Shown here one piece after another: positions 43,974-53,604 of a stretch of 64,000 bases of DNA (position 1 is the stretch's first letter; every line of letters begins with the position of its first letter). The DNA lies in NCBI GenBank assembly GCA_016745315.1, contig CP066886.1, forward strand, positions 1,519,501-1,583,500, read 5' to 3'. The translations under genes were made by a program, and so were the position numbers. The notes under the pieces are model-generated. The model saw only the letters and a list, made by a program, of their open reading frames with translations, ran no database searches and was not told where the DNA came from. The DNA comes from Arthrospira sp. PCC 9108 (GTDB lineage Bacteria > Cyanobacteriota > Cyanobacteriia > Cyanobacteriales > Microcoleaceae).

Positions 43974-44471
43974 GTGACTAATAAACAAGCCAGATCACAG
44001 AGATATCATCGCAGCGGCCCCAAACCATGGCCGGGCAGTATCCAACCGACTCATTATACCCTGTTGGGCTTGCATCCCTCGGCATCGTCTATGGAAATTC
44101 GGCGGGCTTACCGAGAACTGAGTAAACGCTATCATCCAGATACAACAGATTTATCAGAAGATGATGCTAAAGCTAAATTCCAAAAGTTGAATGAAGCATA
44201 TAGCATTCTGAGTAATCCCGATCGCCGTCAAATGTATGATCAAACCATTAGTACAAACAGGGTGATCACTCCCCCCACGGAGATTAATTATCGGAACCAT
44301 TCGAGACCCCCAAAATCGAGGCATTCCAGCGCCACAGAAGCGATCGCCGCTGAAAATCGGCCTTTATCCCCCGGAGAACTATTTGCTCTGTTAATGATGG
44401 CAGTCAGTTTGATAAGCTGTTTAGGATTAGCAATAGCGATCGCCCTGTTTCGTTCAGATATAACCCTTTAA
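43974..44471 (+). CDS. J-domain protein with C-terminal membrane anchor
   Basis: The 165-residue co-chaperone starts at GTG after TAGGAGGG. The J domain spans about 27-90 (HYTLLGLHPSASSMEIRRAY) with HPD at residues 54-56 that stimulates DnaK. The rest is a polar linker and one hydrophobic segment at the C-terminus (LFALLMMAVSLISCLGLAIA). It would recruit an Hsp70 to the membrane, perhaps with the protein encoded just upstream. Confidence 0.85.
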   Translation: MTNKQARSQRYHRSGPKPWPGSIQPTHYTLLGLHPSASSMEIRRAYRELSKRYHPDTTDLSEDDAKAKFQKLNEAYSILSNPDRRQMYDQTISTNRVITPPTEINYRNHSRPPKSRHSSATEAIAAENRPLSPGELFALLMMAVSLISCLGLAIAIALFRSDITL

Positions 44472-44507
44472 GCGAGCCCCTAGAAAAATTTTCAACAGCA
44501 ATCAATT

Positions 44508-44780
44508 ATGACCTTACCAAGTCCCAATACCCCCCTATATAACCATCCCCTACCAGAAATAGAAGACTGGTTACGCTCCCTGGGCGGTGAACAAGACCTC
44601 CAGGAACTCCATTGTTGGCAAGTAGAAAAGCCCACCTGGAAAGCCGACCTATGGTTGGATATTGACCAAATAACAGTACGTTACATTGGCGCAGGTACAG
44701 ACGGCCAAGATATTCAACGCTCCTTTAAATACTCCCTCAGTCGTCAAGATATCGAACAAGCGGTTTTTTCCGGTCCCTAA
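44508..44780 (+). CDS. DUF3143 family protein
   Basis: The 90-residue cyanobacterial protein has the diagnostic blocks TPLYNHPLPEIEDWL, LHCWQVEKPTWKADLWLDI and DIQRSFKYSLSRQDIE. It is cytosolic, of unknown function, 36 bp after the J-domain gene and convergent with uppS one base away. Confidence 0.85.
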   Translation: MTLPSPNTPLYNHPLPEIEDWLRSLGGEQDLQELHCWQVEKPTWKADLWLDIDQITVRYIGAGTDGQDIQRSFKYSLSRQDIEQAVFSGP

Positions 44781-44781
44781 T

Positions 44782-45543
44782 TCAATCACGAGTACCCACC
44801 TTACCAAATCGACGCTCTCGCTGCTGATAAGAACACAGGGCCAGGTGAAACTCATGGCTGTTAAAATCCGGCCAGAGAGTGTCAGTCACATAAATCTCAG
44901 CATAGGCAATTTGCCAGAGCAAAAAATTACTAATCCGTAATTCCCCACTGGTGCGAATCAATAAATCCGGGTCACAAGTTCCGGCTGTATACAAATACTT
45001 TTCAAATAAAGCCCCATCAATGGCTTCCGGTTCGAGAGTACCCTGTTTAACCTGATTGGCGATCGCCTGACAAGCCCTAACAATCTCCTCCCGTCCCCCG
45101 TAATTAGTAGCCACAGTAAACAAAATCCCCTCATTATTGCGGGTAGTCTCCATTGACTTCTCAATGCACTCCCTCAGAGAAGCAGGAAGCCGATGCAAAT
45201 TACCCACAAACCTAATCCTAACCTCCTCCTCCATCATCTCCTCAAGTTCCCGCATGAGAACCCGCTCAAACAAAGCCATCAAAAAATCTACTTCTTCTAG
45301 GGGTCGCCCCCAATTTTCGGTGGAAAACGCATAAACCGTTAAAGCATTAATTCCCCAATCACGACAGTAACGGAGTAAATTCTTGAGAGCATCAATCCCT
45401 CGCCGATGCCCCATAGTGCGTGGTAGTCCCCGACGTTTCGCCCAGCGACCATTACCATCCATGATCACCGCGACATGGTTTGGGAGGCGATTTCGGTCAA
45501 GGTCAGCAGGTAACTCATGTATAACCCTTGGCTTTCGATTCAT
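44782..45543 (-). CDS. uppS: Isoprenyl (undecaprenyl) diphosphate synthase
   Basis: This cis-prenyltransferase makes the C55 carrier for peptidoglycan. The 253 residues carry HVAVIMDGNGRWAKRRG with catalytic D29, the TVYAFSTENWGRP block, and the C-terminal DLLIRTSGELRISNFLLWQI and E in AYAEIYVT. It overlaps the cdaA stop by 4 bp (ATGA-type), so the two are translationally coupled. Confidence 0.95.
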   Translation of the reverse strand: MNRKPRVIHELPADLDRNRLPNHVAVIMDGNGRWAKRRGLPRTMGHRRGIDALKNLLRYCRDWGINALTVYAFSTENWGRPLEEVDFLMALFERVLMRELEEMMEEEVRIRFVGNLHRLPASLRECIEKSMETTRNNEGILFTVATNYGGREEIVRACQAIANQVKQGTLEPEAIDGALFEKYLYTAGTCDPDLLIRTSGELRISNFLLWQIAYAEIYVTDTLWPDFNSHEFHLALCSYQQRERRFGKVGTRD

Positions 45544-46457
45544 TTTTTCTCCCGAGAAGCTGACGAACGAAAACGGAACACCTTGGAAATGAACGACAAC
45601 CTCTTTAATCCTATCCGCCGTTTAAGGGTATCTATGGAAATAGGAGGCTTAGTTTTATCATCCCCCGCTAGAAAAGACCGAGCTTCTAATAACTCCTTGA
45701 GTTTACTACTGGTTAGGGGTCGGTTCAGTACACCCTTATCAGCCAGAGAAATTGACCCAGTTTCCTCGGAAACCACAATACATACACACTTAGCAACCCT
45801 TTCTGTAATGCCCATAGCTGCTCGATGGCGGGTTCCCAACTGTCGCGAGGCTATCCGTTCAGACAGGGGCAAAATCACCCCTGCAGCAGCCACCCTAGAG
45901 GCTCTAATCAGCACCGCACCATCATGGAGTAGAGTTTTAGGCTGAAAAATCGTCTGTAGCAGTTCCCTGGAAACTTCCGCATTTAAACGCACACCCGGAA
46001 CGGAAAAATCACGCTCATCAATGGGACTGCCTATTTCAATTATAATCAAAGCCCCAGTACGGTTTTGAGAAAGTTCTTTGACCGCCTCGACAATTTGATC
46101 AATGACTCCATCGGATTCAGGGATACCTTTTCGGCTGGCAGCAAACAGTTGCAGCACCTCCCCTCGCCCTAATTTTTCCAGAAATTGTCTAAACTCTGAC
46201 TGCAAAATTACAGCCATAGCCACTGCGGAACCAGTTACCAAACTATTTAGGGCAATATAAAGCAGTCTCAGATTAGCCCAATTACTGATGGCCGTTGCCA
46301 ACATTAACACAATGAAACCTCGAACCATCCACAAGGTTCGACGCTCTCCAATAATCACAAGGACGATATAGGCGACGGCAAAAACCAGTCCAATATCGAT
46401 GCTGTTAACCAACCAGGACTCAAGCCAGGCAGGGTCTTGACTTTGACCCGAACTCAT
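45540..46457 (-). CDS. cdaA: Diadenylate cyclase CdaA
   Basis: It makes the second messenger c-di-AMP from two ATP. About 305 residues from ATG 46457 (MSSGQSQDPAW); a TTG at 46505 would add 16. Three membrane helices fill about residues 18-90 (IGLVFAVAYIVLVIIGE; GFIVLMLATAISNW). The DAC domain follows with LLHDGAVLI and GTRHRAAMG, the DGA and RHR motifs of the active site. It lies between lysA and uppS; this neighbourhood with cell-wall precursor genes is recurrent in cyanobacteria. Confidence 0.93.
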   Translation of the reverse strand: MSSGQSQDPAWLESWLVNSIDIGLVFAVAYIVLVIIGERRTLWMVRGFIVLMLATAISNWANLRLLYIALNSLVTGSAVAMAVILQSEFRQFLEKLGRGEVLQLFAASRKGIPESDGVIDQIVEAVKELSQNRTGALIIIEIGSPIDERDFSVPGVRLNAEVSRELLQTIFQPKTLLHDGAVLIRASRVAAAGVILPLSERIASRQLGTRHRAAMGITERVAKCVCIVVSEETGSISLADKGVLNRPLTSSKLKELLEARSFLAGDDKTKPPISIDTLKRRIGLKRLSFISKVFRFRSSASREKK

Positions 46458-46623
46458 TGAACGCGATATGAGGTTAAAACTATTGACATCTTCCCGAACT
46501 CCCAACTTATCGATAATGAATTAATTATCTATATTGCTGGGGACTCGATTCCTCATCCTCAAATGGGGACAGGCATGATGCGGGGCGATGTCTAACCCCG
46601 CGTTAGTTACTTAAATTAAGGCA

Positions 46624-48072
46624 TCAAGGGCGATCGCCAAGCCTTTCGGGTAAACGATCCTGACGAATCAGATCTGAATAGGTCTCCCGTTGAATAATGA
46701 TCGTACTTATTCCCTCATTCACCAGAACCGCTGCCGGACGAGGCAGACGATTATAGTTAGAAGCCATACTATAATTGTAGGCTCCCGTTGCCATTACCAC
46801 CAAGATATCACCAGTTTGACAATCTCCGGGGAGATGGGCTTGTTGGATTAAGATGTCCCCAGATTCGCAATGTTTGCCAGCTACTGTTATGGTTTCGGTT
46901 AATGGTGCGGACATCCGATTAGCAATTACCACTCTGTAGACAGATTGATAAGTAATCGGACGGGGATTATCTGACATTCCCCCATCCACTGCTATATAAG
47001 TTCGCATATCTGGAATCTCTTTGCGCGAACCAATCGTGTAAGCAGTGATCGCCGCCGGACCAATAATCGATCGCCCTGGCTCACACAACAGCTTAGGTAA
47101 AGGGATCTGGCGTTGTTCACAGGCGGCGACGACCGATGAGGCGATCGCACTCACCCAACTTTCAATACTGGGGGGGTCATCATCTTCTGTATACCGAATC
47201 CCTAAACCTCCCCCCACATTAACTTCCGTAATATTTAAACCATACTGACTGCCTTTAGTGACCGCATCCATTAGCACCCCAGCCAAGTCTTGATGGGGTT
47301 GCAGTTCAAAAATCTGAGAGCCAATATGAGCGTGAATTCCCTCGCAGCATAGGGATGGATTGCTACTGACAAATTTAAACACCTCATCGAGTTGATTAGG
47401 ATCAAACCCGAATTTACTATCAAGATGTCCCGTCCGAATATACTCATGGGTGTGGCACTCAATACCCGGCGTAAATCTGATCATCACCCGCACGGGAGAT
47501 GTTACCGACATTTGATCTGCCAACTCCACCAGGTTGGTCAGGTCTAGCCAGTTGTCAGCCACCACAGTACAGCCAGTGCTAATGGCTAACTCCAGTTCTG
47601 ATCGCGATTTGTTGTTACCATGTAGGTAAATCTTATCGGGACTCACCCCCGCCATGTTTGCCGTGTATAGTTCCCCACCGGAAACCACATCAGTCCCCAA
47701 ACCTTCCGAGGCAACTATTGCACAAACCGCTAAACAATTCCATGCCTTAGAAGCATAAAGAATCAGCGATTCTCCCGGGTAGTATTTTTCCCAAGCCTCC
47801 CGATATTGACGGCAAGCAGTACGGACCGTCACTTCGTCTAATATATACAGAGGGGAACCAAACTGACTGACCATTTCCGCCACATCACAACCGCCAATTT
47901 CTAGGTGATCTTGGTGGTTGACCGTAGCCGTGAGGGGTAACAGTTGTTGGTTAGGCGATATCGAGGTTGTGCCTTTTTCCGAGTTGAGTAGGTACTGAAG
48001 TCCAGAATTTTCCACAGTTTTAGTATCAATAGTTAGTTTATTTATCGGCGCGTGTATCTGCGATCGTACCAA
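46624..48072 (-). CDS. lysA: Diaminopimelate decarboxylase
   Basis: This PLP enzyme performs the last step of lysine synthesis. The 482 residues begin at TTG. PLP lysine K109 lies in LILYASKAWN, followed by the HGNNKS loop, HIGSQI, VNVGGGLGI, CEPGRSI and the C-terminal CESGDIL substrate motif. The 60-residue N-terminal lead is longer than in E. coli but common in cyanobacteria. First gene of lysA-cdaA-uppS and divergent from rimI. Confidence 0.95.
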   Translation of the reverse strand: MVRSQIHAPINKLTIDTKTVENSGLQYLLNSEKGTTSISPNQQLLPLTATVNHQDHLEIGGCDVAEMVSQFGSPLYILDEVTVRTACRQYREAWEKYYPGESLILYASKAWNCLAVCAIVASEGLGTDVVSGGELYTANMAGVSPDKIYLHGNNKSRSELELAISTGCTVVADNWLDLTNLVELADQMSVTSPVRVMIRFTPGIECHTHEYIRTGHLDSKFGFDPNQLDEVFKFVSSNPSLCCEGIHAHIGSQIFELQPHQDLAGVLMDAVTKGSQYGLNITEVNVGGGLGIRYTEDDDPPSIESWVSAIASSVVAACEQRQIPLPKLLCEPGRSIIGPAAITAYTIGSRKEIPDMRTYIAVDGGMSDNPRPITYQSVYRVVIANRMSAPLTETITVAGKHCESGDILIQQAHLPGDCQTGDILVVMATGAYNYSMASNYNRLPRPAAVLVNEGISTIIIQRETYSDLIRQDRLPERLGDRP

Positions 48073-48127
48073 ATTTCTGTCACCATTGTTAATCTTAATC
48101 TATCTATTAGCTTTCACCCCAGCCTCT

Positions 48128-48649
48128 GTGACCATCCTACAACTCAAACTTCTCACCCCCGACTTATTACCCGCAGTAGTAGAACTCGATCGCCTCTGCT
48201 TAGGTGGATTATGGAATCAATCTGGATATCAAAGGGAATTAAATAGCGCCAATAGCGATCTGGTCATCTGGACACATCCAACCTACGGACAACCCTTGTC
48301 CGGTTTACAGACAATTTCCGTAGAAGTCCCCCAAACGCCACCCCTACCAGTCATAGGCATCGGTTGTCTCTGGGCTATTGTAGACGAAGCCCATATCACT
48401 TTACTAGCCATTCATCCCGATTATCGCGGCTTAGGTCTAGGGGCCGATTTACTGCGGGCTTTACTGCAACTCGCCCAACAGCGAGGATTATCCCACGCTA
48501 CCCTAGAAGTTAAGCCCTCCAATCATATCGCCCTATCTCTATATCAAAAATTCGGCTTCCAAATTGCCGGAAGGCGCAAAAAATACTATGCCGACACCGG
48601 AGAAGATGCCCTAATACTTTGGCTTTCTGGTCTGCCAAGTCTTATTTGA
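48128..48649 (+). CDS. rimI: Ribosomal protein S18-alanine N-acetyltransferase
   Basis: This GNAT acetyltransferase has ITLLAIHPDYRGLGLGADLL as the acetyl-CoA loop and ATLEVKPSNHIALSLYQKFG as the RimI-type motif. GTG at 48128 gives 173 residues and a natural start (TILQLKLLTPDLLPAV). A TTG at 48086 would add 14 unlikely hydrophobic residues reaching into the promoter region of lysA. Confidence 0.85.
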   Translation: MTILQLKLLTPDLLPAVVELDRLCLGGLWNQSGYQRELNSANSDLVIWTHPTYGQPLSGLQTISVEVPQTPPLPVIGIGCLWAIVDEAHITLLAIHPDYRGLGLGADLLRALLQLAQQRGLSHATLEVKPSNHIALSLYQKFGFQIAGRRKKYYADTGEDALILWLSGLPSLI

Positions 48650-48938
48650 GATTGTGCTAAAATCCGGGTCAGAGACAGACAACCACGATACAGAATCACT
48701 GATTCCATTTCGGGTACTTTGTCCCTATTCGGCAGATCCCGTAGTCATTGGGGATTACTCAATGGCCAAAGACGAGCCGATCGCCAACCTAAATACCTCA
48801 TCCCGTAGATACAATTAAAAATGAGTCAATCCCATAAGTAAAACTTGTTGAGCAACTTTCGGCATAGTTTTACCCGATCATTGAAAATATCACGCTAAAA
48901 TTAGCATACGAGCCAGCAGCAGGTGATAAAAATTAGCC

Positions 48939-51410
48939 ATGTTTGAACGCTTCACAGAAAAAGCCATTAAGGTGATCATGTTAGCCCAGGAGGAAGCACG
49001 CCGCCTGGGACATAACTTCGTAGGAACAGAACAGATCCTCCTGGGTCTGATTGGCGAAGGGACTGGCGTAGCAGCCAAAGTCCTGAAGTCCATGGGGGTC
49101 AACCTCAAAGATGCTCGGATCGAGGTCGAAAAAATCATCGGCCGTGGCTCCGGGTTTGTAGCCGTTGAAATTCCGTTCACTCCGCGCGCCAAGAGGGTTT
49201 TAGAACTTTCCTTGGAAGAGGCTCGTCAACTCGGGCATAATTATATCGGCACAGAACATTTGCTTCTGGGTCTGATCCGAGAAGGAGAAGGAGTAGCCGC
49301 TCGCGTCCTGGAAAATTTGGGCGTTGACCTGTCGAAGGTTCGCACCCAGGTAATTAGGATGTTGGGTGAAACGGCGGAAGTCACCGCCGGGGGAAGTAGC
49401 GGTCGCACTAAGACCCCAACCCTCGATGAGTTTGGCTCTAATTTGACCCAAATGGCCGCTGAGGGCAAACTTGACCCGGTAGTGGGACGACAAAAGGAAA
49501 TTGAGCGGGTGATCCAGATTTTGGGTCGGCGTACCAAAAATAATCCGGTCCTAATTGGAGAACCGGGTGTCGGTAAAACAGCGATCGCCGAAGGTCTCGC
49601 CCAGCGCATTGCTCAAAATGATATTCCCGACATTCTGGAAGATAAACGAGTTGTTACCCTCGATATCGGTCTATTGGTGGCGGGTACTAAGTATCGGGGT
49701 GAGTTTGAGGAACGACTCAAAAAGATTATGGATGAAATCCGCTCTTGCGGTAATGTCATCCTGGTAATTGATGAGGTTCACACCCTCATTGGTGCAGGTG
49801 CTGCGGAAGGAGCTATCGATGCGGCTAATATCCTCAAGCCAGCTTTGGCGCGGGGTGAGTTGCAGTGTATCGGTGCTACTACCCTCGATGAGTACCGCAA
49901 GCATATTGAACGGGATGCGGCCCTAGAACGTCGGTTCCAACCCGTGATGGTCGGTGAGCCTTCGGTACCGGAAACCATTGAGATTCTCTATGGACTGCGG
50001 GAACGCTATGAGCAGCACCACAAACTTAAAATTATCGATGAGGCTCTCGAAGCAGCAGCGAAATTGTCCGATCGCTATATTAGCGATCGCTATCTCCCCG
50101 ATAAGGCGATCGATTTGATTGATGAAGCCGGATCGCGGGTGCGCCTGATTAACTCCCAACTTCCCCCAGCCGCTAAGGAACTCGACAAGGAATTGCGACA
50201 AGTCCTCAAGGAAAAAGACGACGCGGTGCGCTCCCAAGACTTTGACCGAGCCGGAGAATTGCGCGATCGCGAAATGGAAATTAAATCCCAAATTCGGGCG
50301 ATCGCTCAAAACAAAAAATCCGAAACTCGCACCGACGACGATGATTCCCCCATGGTAACAGAAGAGGATATCGCCCAAATCGTGGCCAGTTGGACCGGGA
50401 TTCCCGTTAACAAACTCACCGAGTCCGAGTCCGAGAAACTCCTGCACATGGAAGACACCCTCCACCAGCGTCTTATCGGTCAGGAAGAAGCTGTCAAAGC
50501 CGTTTCTCGCGCCATCCGTCGTGCGCGTGTCGGACTCAAGAACCCCAACCGACCCATCGCTAGTTTCATCTTCTCTGGACCCACAGGCGTAGGTAAAACC
50601 GAGTTGACTAAATCCCTCGCCGCCTACTTCTTCGGCTCAGAAGAAGCTATGATCCGCCTGGATATGTCGGAATTTATGGAGCGGCACACCGTTTCTAAAC
50701 TCATCGGTTCTCCTCCCGGCTATGTGGGTTACAACGAAGGTGGACAACTCACCGAAGCCGTGCGCCGTCGTCCTTATACCGTGGTGCTGTTCGACGAAAT
50801 CGAAAAAGCTCACCCCGATGTCTTCAATATGTTATTGCAGATTTTGGAAGATGGGCGCTTGACCGATGCTAAAGGTCGCACCGTAGACTTTAAAAACACC
50901 CTGATCATCATGACGAGCAACATTGGCTCTAAGGTGATCGAAAAAGGTGGCGGCGGTCTTGGGTTCGAGTTTGAAGAAAATCAAGCTGATGCTCAATATA
51001 ACCGCATCCGCAACCTGGTTAATGAAGAACTTAAACAATACTTCCGTCCTGAGTTCCTTAACCGTCTTGATGAAATTATCGTCTTCCGTCAACTCAATAA
51101 AGATGAGGTCAAGGAAATTGCGGTAATTATGCTTAACGAGGTGTTCGGTCGCCTCACTGAAAAAGGCATTCGCCTGGAAATTACCGATCGCTTTAAAGAA
51201 AGACTGGTAGAAGAAGGTTATAATCCCAGCTACGGTGCGCGTCCCCTGCGTCGCGCCATTATGCGTTTGCTGGAAGATAGCCTCGCCGAGGAAATCCTCT
51301 CTGGTCGCGTCAAAGAAGGCGATACGGCGATCGTTGATGTTAATGAGGACGGTCAAGTTCAAGTCTTACAAGGCGAAAAACGGGAACTGCTCCCCCAAGC
51401 CGCTGACTAA
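48939..51410 (+). CDS. clpC: ClpC, Hsp100 ATPase of the Clp protease
   Basis: The 823-residue unfoldase feeds substrates to ClpP. It has two N-terminal ClpN repeats (FTEKAIKVIMLAQEEARRLG; RVLELSLEEARQLGHNYIG), then AAA module 1 with GEPGVGKT near 208. The middle domain carries a UVR motif (DFDRAGELRDREMEIKSQI), and AAA module 2 has GPTGVGKT near 548, the P-loop LGFEFEE region (ClpP-binding type) and a short acidic tail. All Walker residues are intact. A strong terminator follows. Confidence 0.97.
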   Translation: MFERFTEKAIKVIMLAQEEARRLGHNFVGTEQILLGLIGEGTGVAAKVLKSMGVNLKDARIEVEKIIGRGSGFVAVEIPFTPRAKRVLELSLEEARQLGHNYIGTEHLLLGLIREGEGVAARVLENLGVDLSKVRTQVIRMLGETAEVTAGGSSGRTKTPTLDEFGSNLTQMAAEGKLDPVVGRQKEIERVIQILGRRTKNNPVLIGEPGVGKTAIAEGLAQRIAQNDIPDILEDKRVVTLDIGLLVAGTKYRGEFEERLKKIMDEIRSCGNVILVIDEVHTLIGAGAAEGAIDAANILKPALARGELQCIGATTLDEYRKHIERDAALERRFQPVMVGEPSVPETIEILYGLRERYEQHHKLKIIDEALEAAAKLSDRYISDRYLPDKAIDLIDEAGSRVRLINSQLPPAAKELDKELRQVLKEKDDAVRSQDFDRAGELRDREMEIKSQIRAIAQNKKSETRTDDDDSPMVTEEDIAQIVASWTGIPVNKLTESESEKLLHMEDTLHQRLIGQEEAVKAVSRAIRRARVGLKNPNRPIASFIFSGPTGVGKTELTKSLAAYFFGSEEAMIRLDMSEFMERHTVSKLIGSPPGYVGYNEGGQLTEAVRRRPYTVVLFDEIEKAHPDVFNMLLQILEDGRLTDAKGRTVDFKNTLIIMTSNIGSKVIEKGGGGLGFEFEENQADAQYNRIRNLVNEELKQYFRPEFLNRLDEIIVFRQLNKDEVKEIAVIMLNEVFGRLTEKGIRLEITDRFKERLVEEGYNPSYGARPLRRAIMRLLEDSLAEEILSGRVKEGDTAIVDVNEDGQVQVLQGEKRELLPQAAD

Positions 51411-51459
51411 TTGCTAGGCGTAGGTTTTTAAGCCTATTGTTATTGCATCGATAATATAT

Positions 51460-51495
51460 GTAGGGATAATTCGTGAATTGTCCCTACTTTTTTTT
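51460..51495 (+). terminator. Rho-independent terminator after clpC
   Basis: GTAGGGATAATTC and GAATTGTCCCTAC form a 13-bp stem with one wobble around a two-base loop (GT), followed by eight T. It lies 50 bp after the clpC stop on the plus strand. Confidence 0.92.
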
Positions 51496-51526
51496 AGAAT
51501 GATGTAGTAGCGTTTTCACAAAAATC

Positions 51527-51820
51527 ATGAATAATAAAAACTCGGGGCGCTTGGTTTGGAATCACTCTACCCACCTTCAGGGCTTGATCCCTGTCTTAGA
51601 TAGATTAACCAAGTATCAGGGAATTCATACGATTACCCCGGGAGTAATTACTAGGGCTAAGGCTCATTGTCCGCACATGAAGTTAAGAGTATCTGTTCCT
51701 ATTCGCGGCGGCTTTAAGGTCCTGGCTAGGGCGGGAAAAACCGTTCAGGAAGTCTTTTTTGTGACTAGCCTCTCCCAAAGCGAATTAGAAGGAGCGATCG
51801 CTAATGCTCTGAGAAAATGA
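51527..51820 (+). CDS. DUF2103 family protein
   Basis: The 97-residue small protein matches DUF2103, often labelled metal-binding: GRLVWNHSTHLQGLIPVL with two His, then AKAHCPHMKLRVSVPIRGGF with Cys and His, and KVLARAGKTVQEVFFVT. Role unknown. It is separated from clpC by the terminator, so it has its own promoter or a minor read-through. Confidence 0.82.
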   Translation: MNNKNSGRLVWNHSTHLQGLIPVLDRLTKYQGIHTITPGVITRAKAHCPHMKLRVSVPIRGGFKVLARAGKTVQEVFFVTSLSQSELEGAIANALRK

Positions 51821-51839
51821 CTTAATATCCTAGACTTTC

Positions 51840-51920
51840 CGGGTAACCGGGTTCCTACCCGAAAAGGAGTCACGGAACCCGTTACACCCGGTCAAAGTAT
51901 CAGAAACCAGGTTTCTCAGT
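51840..51920. terminator. Repeat hairpins between convergent DUF2103 and ThiS-like genes
   Basis: Two inverted structures lie here: GGGTTCCTACCC with GGAACCC further on, and the perfect AGAAACCAGGTTTCT at 51902-51916, the same dispersed hairpin as at 25680. Without a strong U-tract they may still end transcription in both directions. Confidence 0.4.
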
Positions 51921-51927
51921 CCTCTCT

Positions 51928-52203
51928 CTAGCCTCCAGCCACAGCCGGAACAATACTCACTTCATCACCATCAGCTAAGGCGGTATTCGTACCATCTAAG
52001 AAGCGAATATCCTCACTGTTGACGTAGAAATTCAAAAAGCGCCTCGGTTTTCCTTCATCATCACAGAGACTTTTCTTGATACCCGGACAACTAGCTTCCA
52101 GGGAATCAATTAGTTCCATAATGTTCGTCCCCTCGCACTCAAGGGTAGCTTGGTTGTTAGTGAACTTTTGCAGGGGAGTGGGAATTAAAACTTTAACAGC
52201 CAT
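51928..52203 (-). CDS. ThiS/MoaD-like sulfur-carrier protein
   Basis: The 91-residue ubiquitin-fold protein ends in AVAGG, the diglycine tail that is adenylated and thiocarboxylated. It has VLIPTPLQKFTNNQATLECE, FLNFYVNSEDIRFLDG and LADGDEVSIVPAVAGG. It lies 91 bp downstream of thrC on the same strand. Related proteins serve in cysteine, thiamin or molybdopterin synthesis; the thrC neighbourhood points to amino-acid sulfur metabolism more than to the cofactors, but that is inference. Confidence 0.85.
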   Translation of the reverse strand: MAVKVLIPTPLQKFTNNQATLECEGTNIMELIDSLEASCPGIKKSLCDDEGKPRRFLNFYVNSEDIRFLDGTNTALADGDEVSIVPAVAGG

Positions 52204-52293
52204 TGTTGATTAATTGGATAGAAAATTGCCGTCAAAAGGAGAAGGCTTGCACCTTCCCCCAAGATTTCACATCTTACCCGATTTTGGCTAATC

Positions 52294-53604
52294 TTAAACC
52301 AAAACCTGTTGCCATTCTAAGCGATCGAGAGTCCGTGCGCGTTCGATCGCCACTTCAAAGCTATCTAGTTTCGGGTCAATGGTCAGAGGTTCGCCAATGT
52401 AGCCGTGAACCGCCTCCTGAGTTTTTAAGCCATTTCCAGTAATGTAAACAACAGTAGTTTCATCGGGGTCAATTTTACCCGCTTCCACCAGTTTTTTCAA
52501 CACCGCAATCGTAGTTCCGCCAGCCGTCTCTGTAAAGATACCTTCAGTTTCCGCCAGTAATTTGATACCCTCGATAATTTCAGCATCATTAACTGACTCC
52601 ACACTACCGCCAGACTTTTTGGCTAATTCTACTGCATACACACCATCAGCCGGATTACCAATAGCGATAGATTTAGCGATCGTATTAGGTTTAACTGGCG
52701 TAATAAAGTCGCGATTTTCCTTGAAAGCATGGGCTACAGGAGAGCAACCTTCCGCTTGTGCGCCACTAAAACGCACGGGTTTATCTTCCACTAAACCCAC
52801 CTTAACAAACTCTTGGAAACCTTTATGAATCTTGGTATATAACGAACCAGAAGCGATCGGCGCTACTACATGATCTGGCAGTCGCCAACCTAACTGCTCT
52901 GCTACTTCAAAACCCAGAGTTTTAGAACCTTCCGAATAATAGGGGCGCAGGTTGATATTAACAAAACCCCAACCGTAGGTATTAGCTACTTCTGAACAGA
53001 GGCGATTAACTTGGTCATAATTGCCCCTAACTGCCATCAGAATCGGATTATAAATTAATGTTCCTAACACCTTCCCAGCTTCTAAATCGGAGGGAATAAA
53101 TACACAACAATCTAATCCCGCTTTAGCTGCGATCGCCGCCGTAGAATTCGCTAAATTTCCCGTACTCGCACAGGAAACCGTCGAAAAACCTAACTCTCTA
53201 GCGCGGCTGAGAGCCACAGATACCACCCTATCCTTAAAGCTAAGGGTAGGCATATTAACAGCATCATTTTTAATATAAAGATTTTTAAGACCTAGGCGGC
53301 GGGCTAACCGTTCCGACTTAACCAAGGGAGTCATCCCAGTTCCCACATCAATAACATTATCTGTAGCTACCGGTAAAAAGTGACGATAACGCCAGATCGA
53401 ATTTGGGCCAGCTTCAATAGTTTCGCGAGTTACCAGTTGGCGAAGGTTGTCATAGTTATAGTGAACTTCCAGGGGACCAAAACACACCTCGCAAACGTGC
53501 TTGGCTTCCAGAGCATATTCCGCGCCGCACTCTTTACATTTGAGTTTATCAAAAGTAGCTCCGGCGGTGGGGGTGGTGGTGTGGTTATGGGTTGCCTGGG
53601 TCAT
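52294..53604 (-). CDS. thrC: Threonine synthase
   Basis: This PLP enzyme converts phosphohomoserine to threonine. The 436 residues carry an N-terminal zinc-ribbon-like pair CKEC/CEVC (C23, C26, C38, C41), GMTPLVKSERL, PLP lysine K124 in LSFKDRVVS, the phosphate loop ASTGNLANS, and TETAGGTT near the C-terminus. It acts downstream of hom (25940). It is followed by the ThiS-like gene on the same strand. Confidence 0.95.
   Translation of the reverse strand: MTQATHNHTTTPTAGATFDKLKCKECGAEYALEAKHVCEVCFGPLEVHYNYDNLRQLVTRETIEAGPNSIWRYRHFLPVATDNVIDVGTGMTPLVKSERLARRLGLKNLYIKNDAVNMPTLSFKDRVVSVALSRARELGFSTVSCASTGNLANSTAAIAAKAGLDCCVFIPSDLEAGKVLGTLIYNPILMAVRGNYDQVNRLCSEVANTYGWGFVNINLRPYYSEGSKTLGFEVAEQLGWRLPDHVVAPIASGSLYTKIHKGFQEFVKVGLVEDKPVRFSGAQAEGCSPVAHAFKENRDFITPVKPNTIAKSIAIGNPADGVYAVELAKKSGGSVESVNDAEIIEGIKLLAETEGIFTETAGGTTIAVLKKLVEAGKIDPDETTVVYITGNGLKTQEAVHGYIGEPLTIDPKLDSFEVAIERARTLDRLEWQQVLV

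Noticed and set aside
48650..48938. tRNA or small RNA gene upstream of clpC
   Set aside because: No cloverleaf, T-loop or A/B-box-like sequence was seen; it is most likely the clpC promoter and leader.
49923..50465. 180-residue antisense frame in clpC, and the one at 50832-51362
   Set aside because: They are opposite a highly conserved gene; open antisense frames are common there and no start signal is seen.
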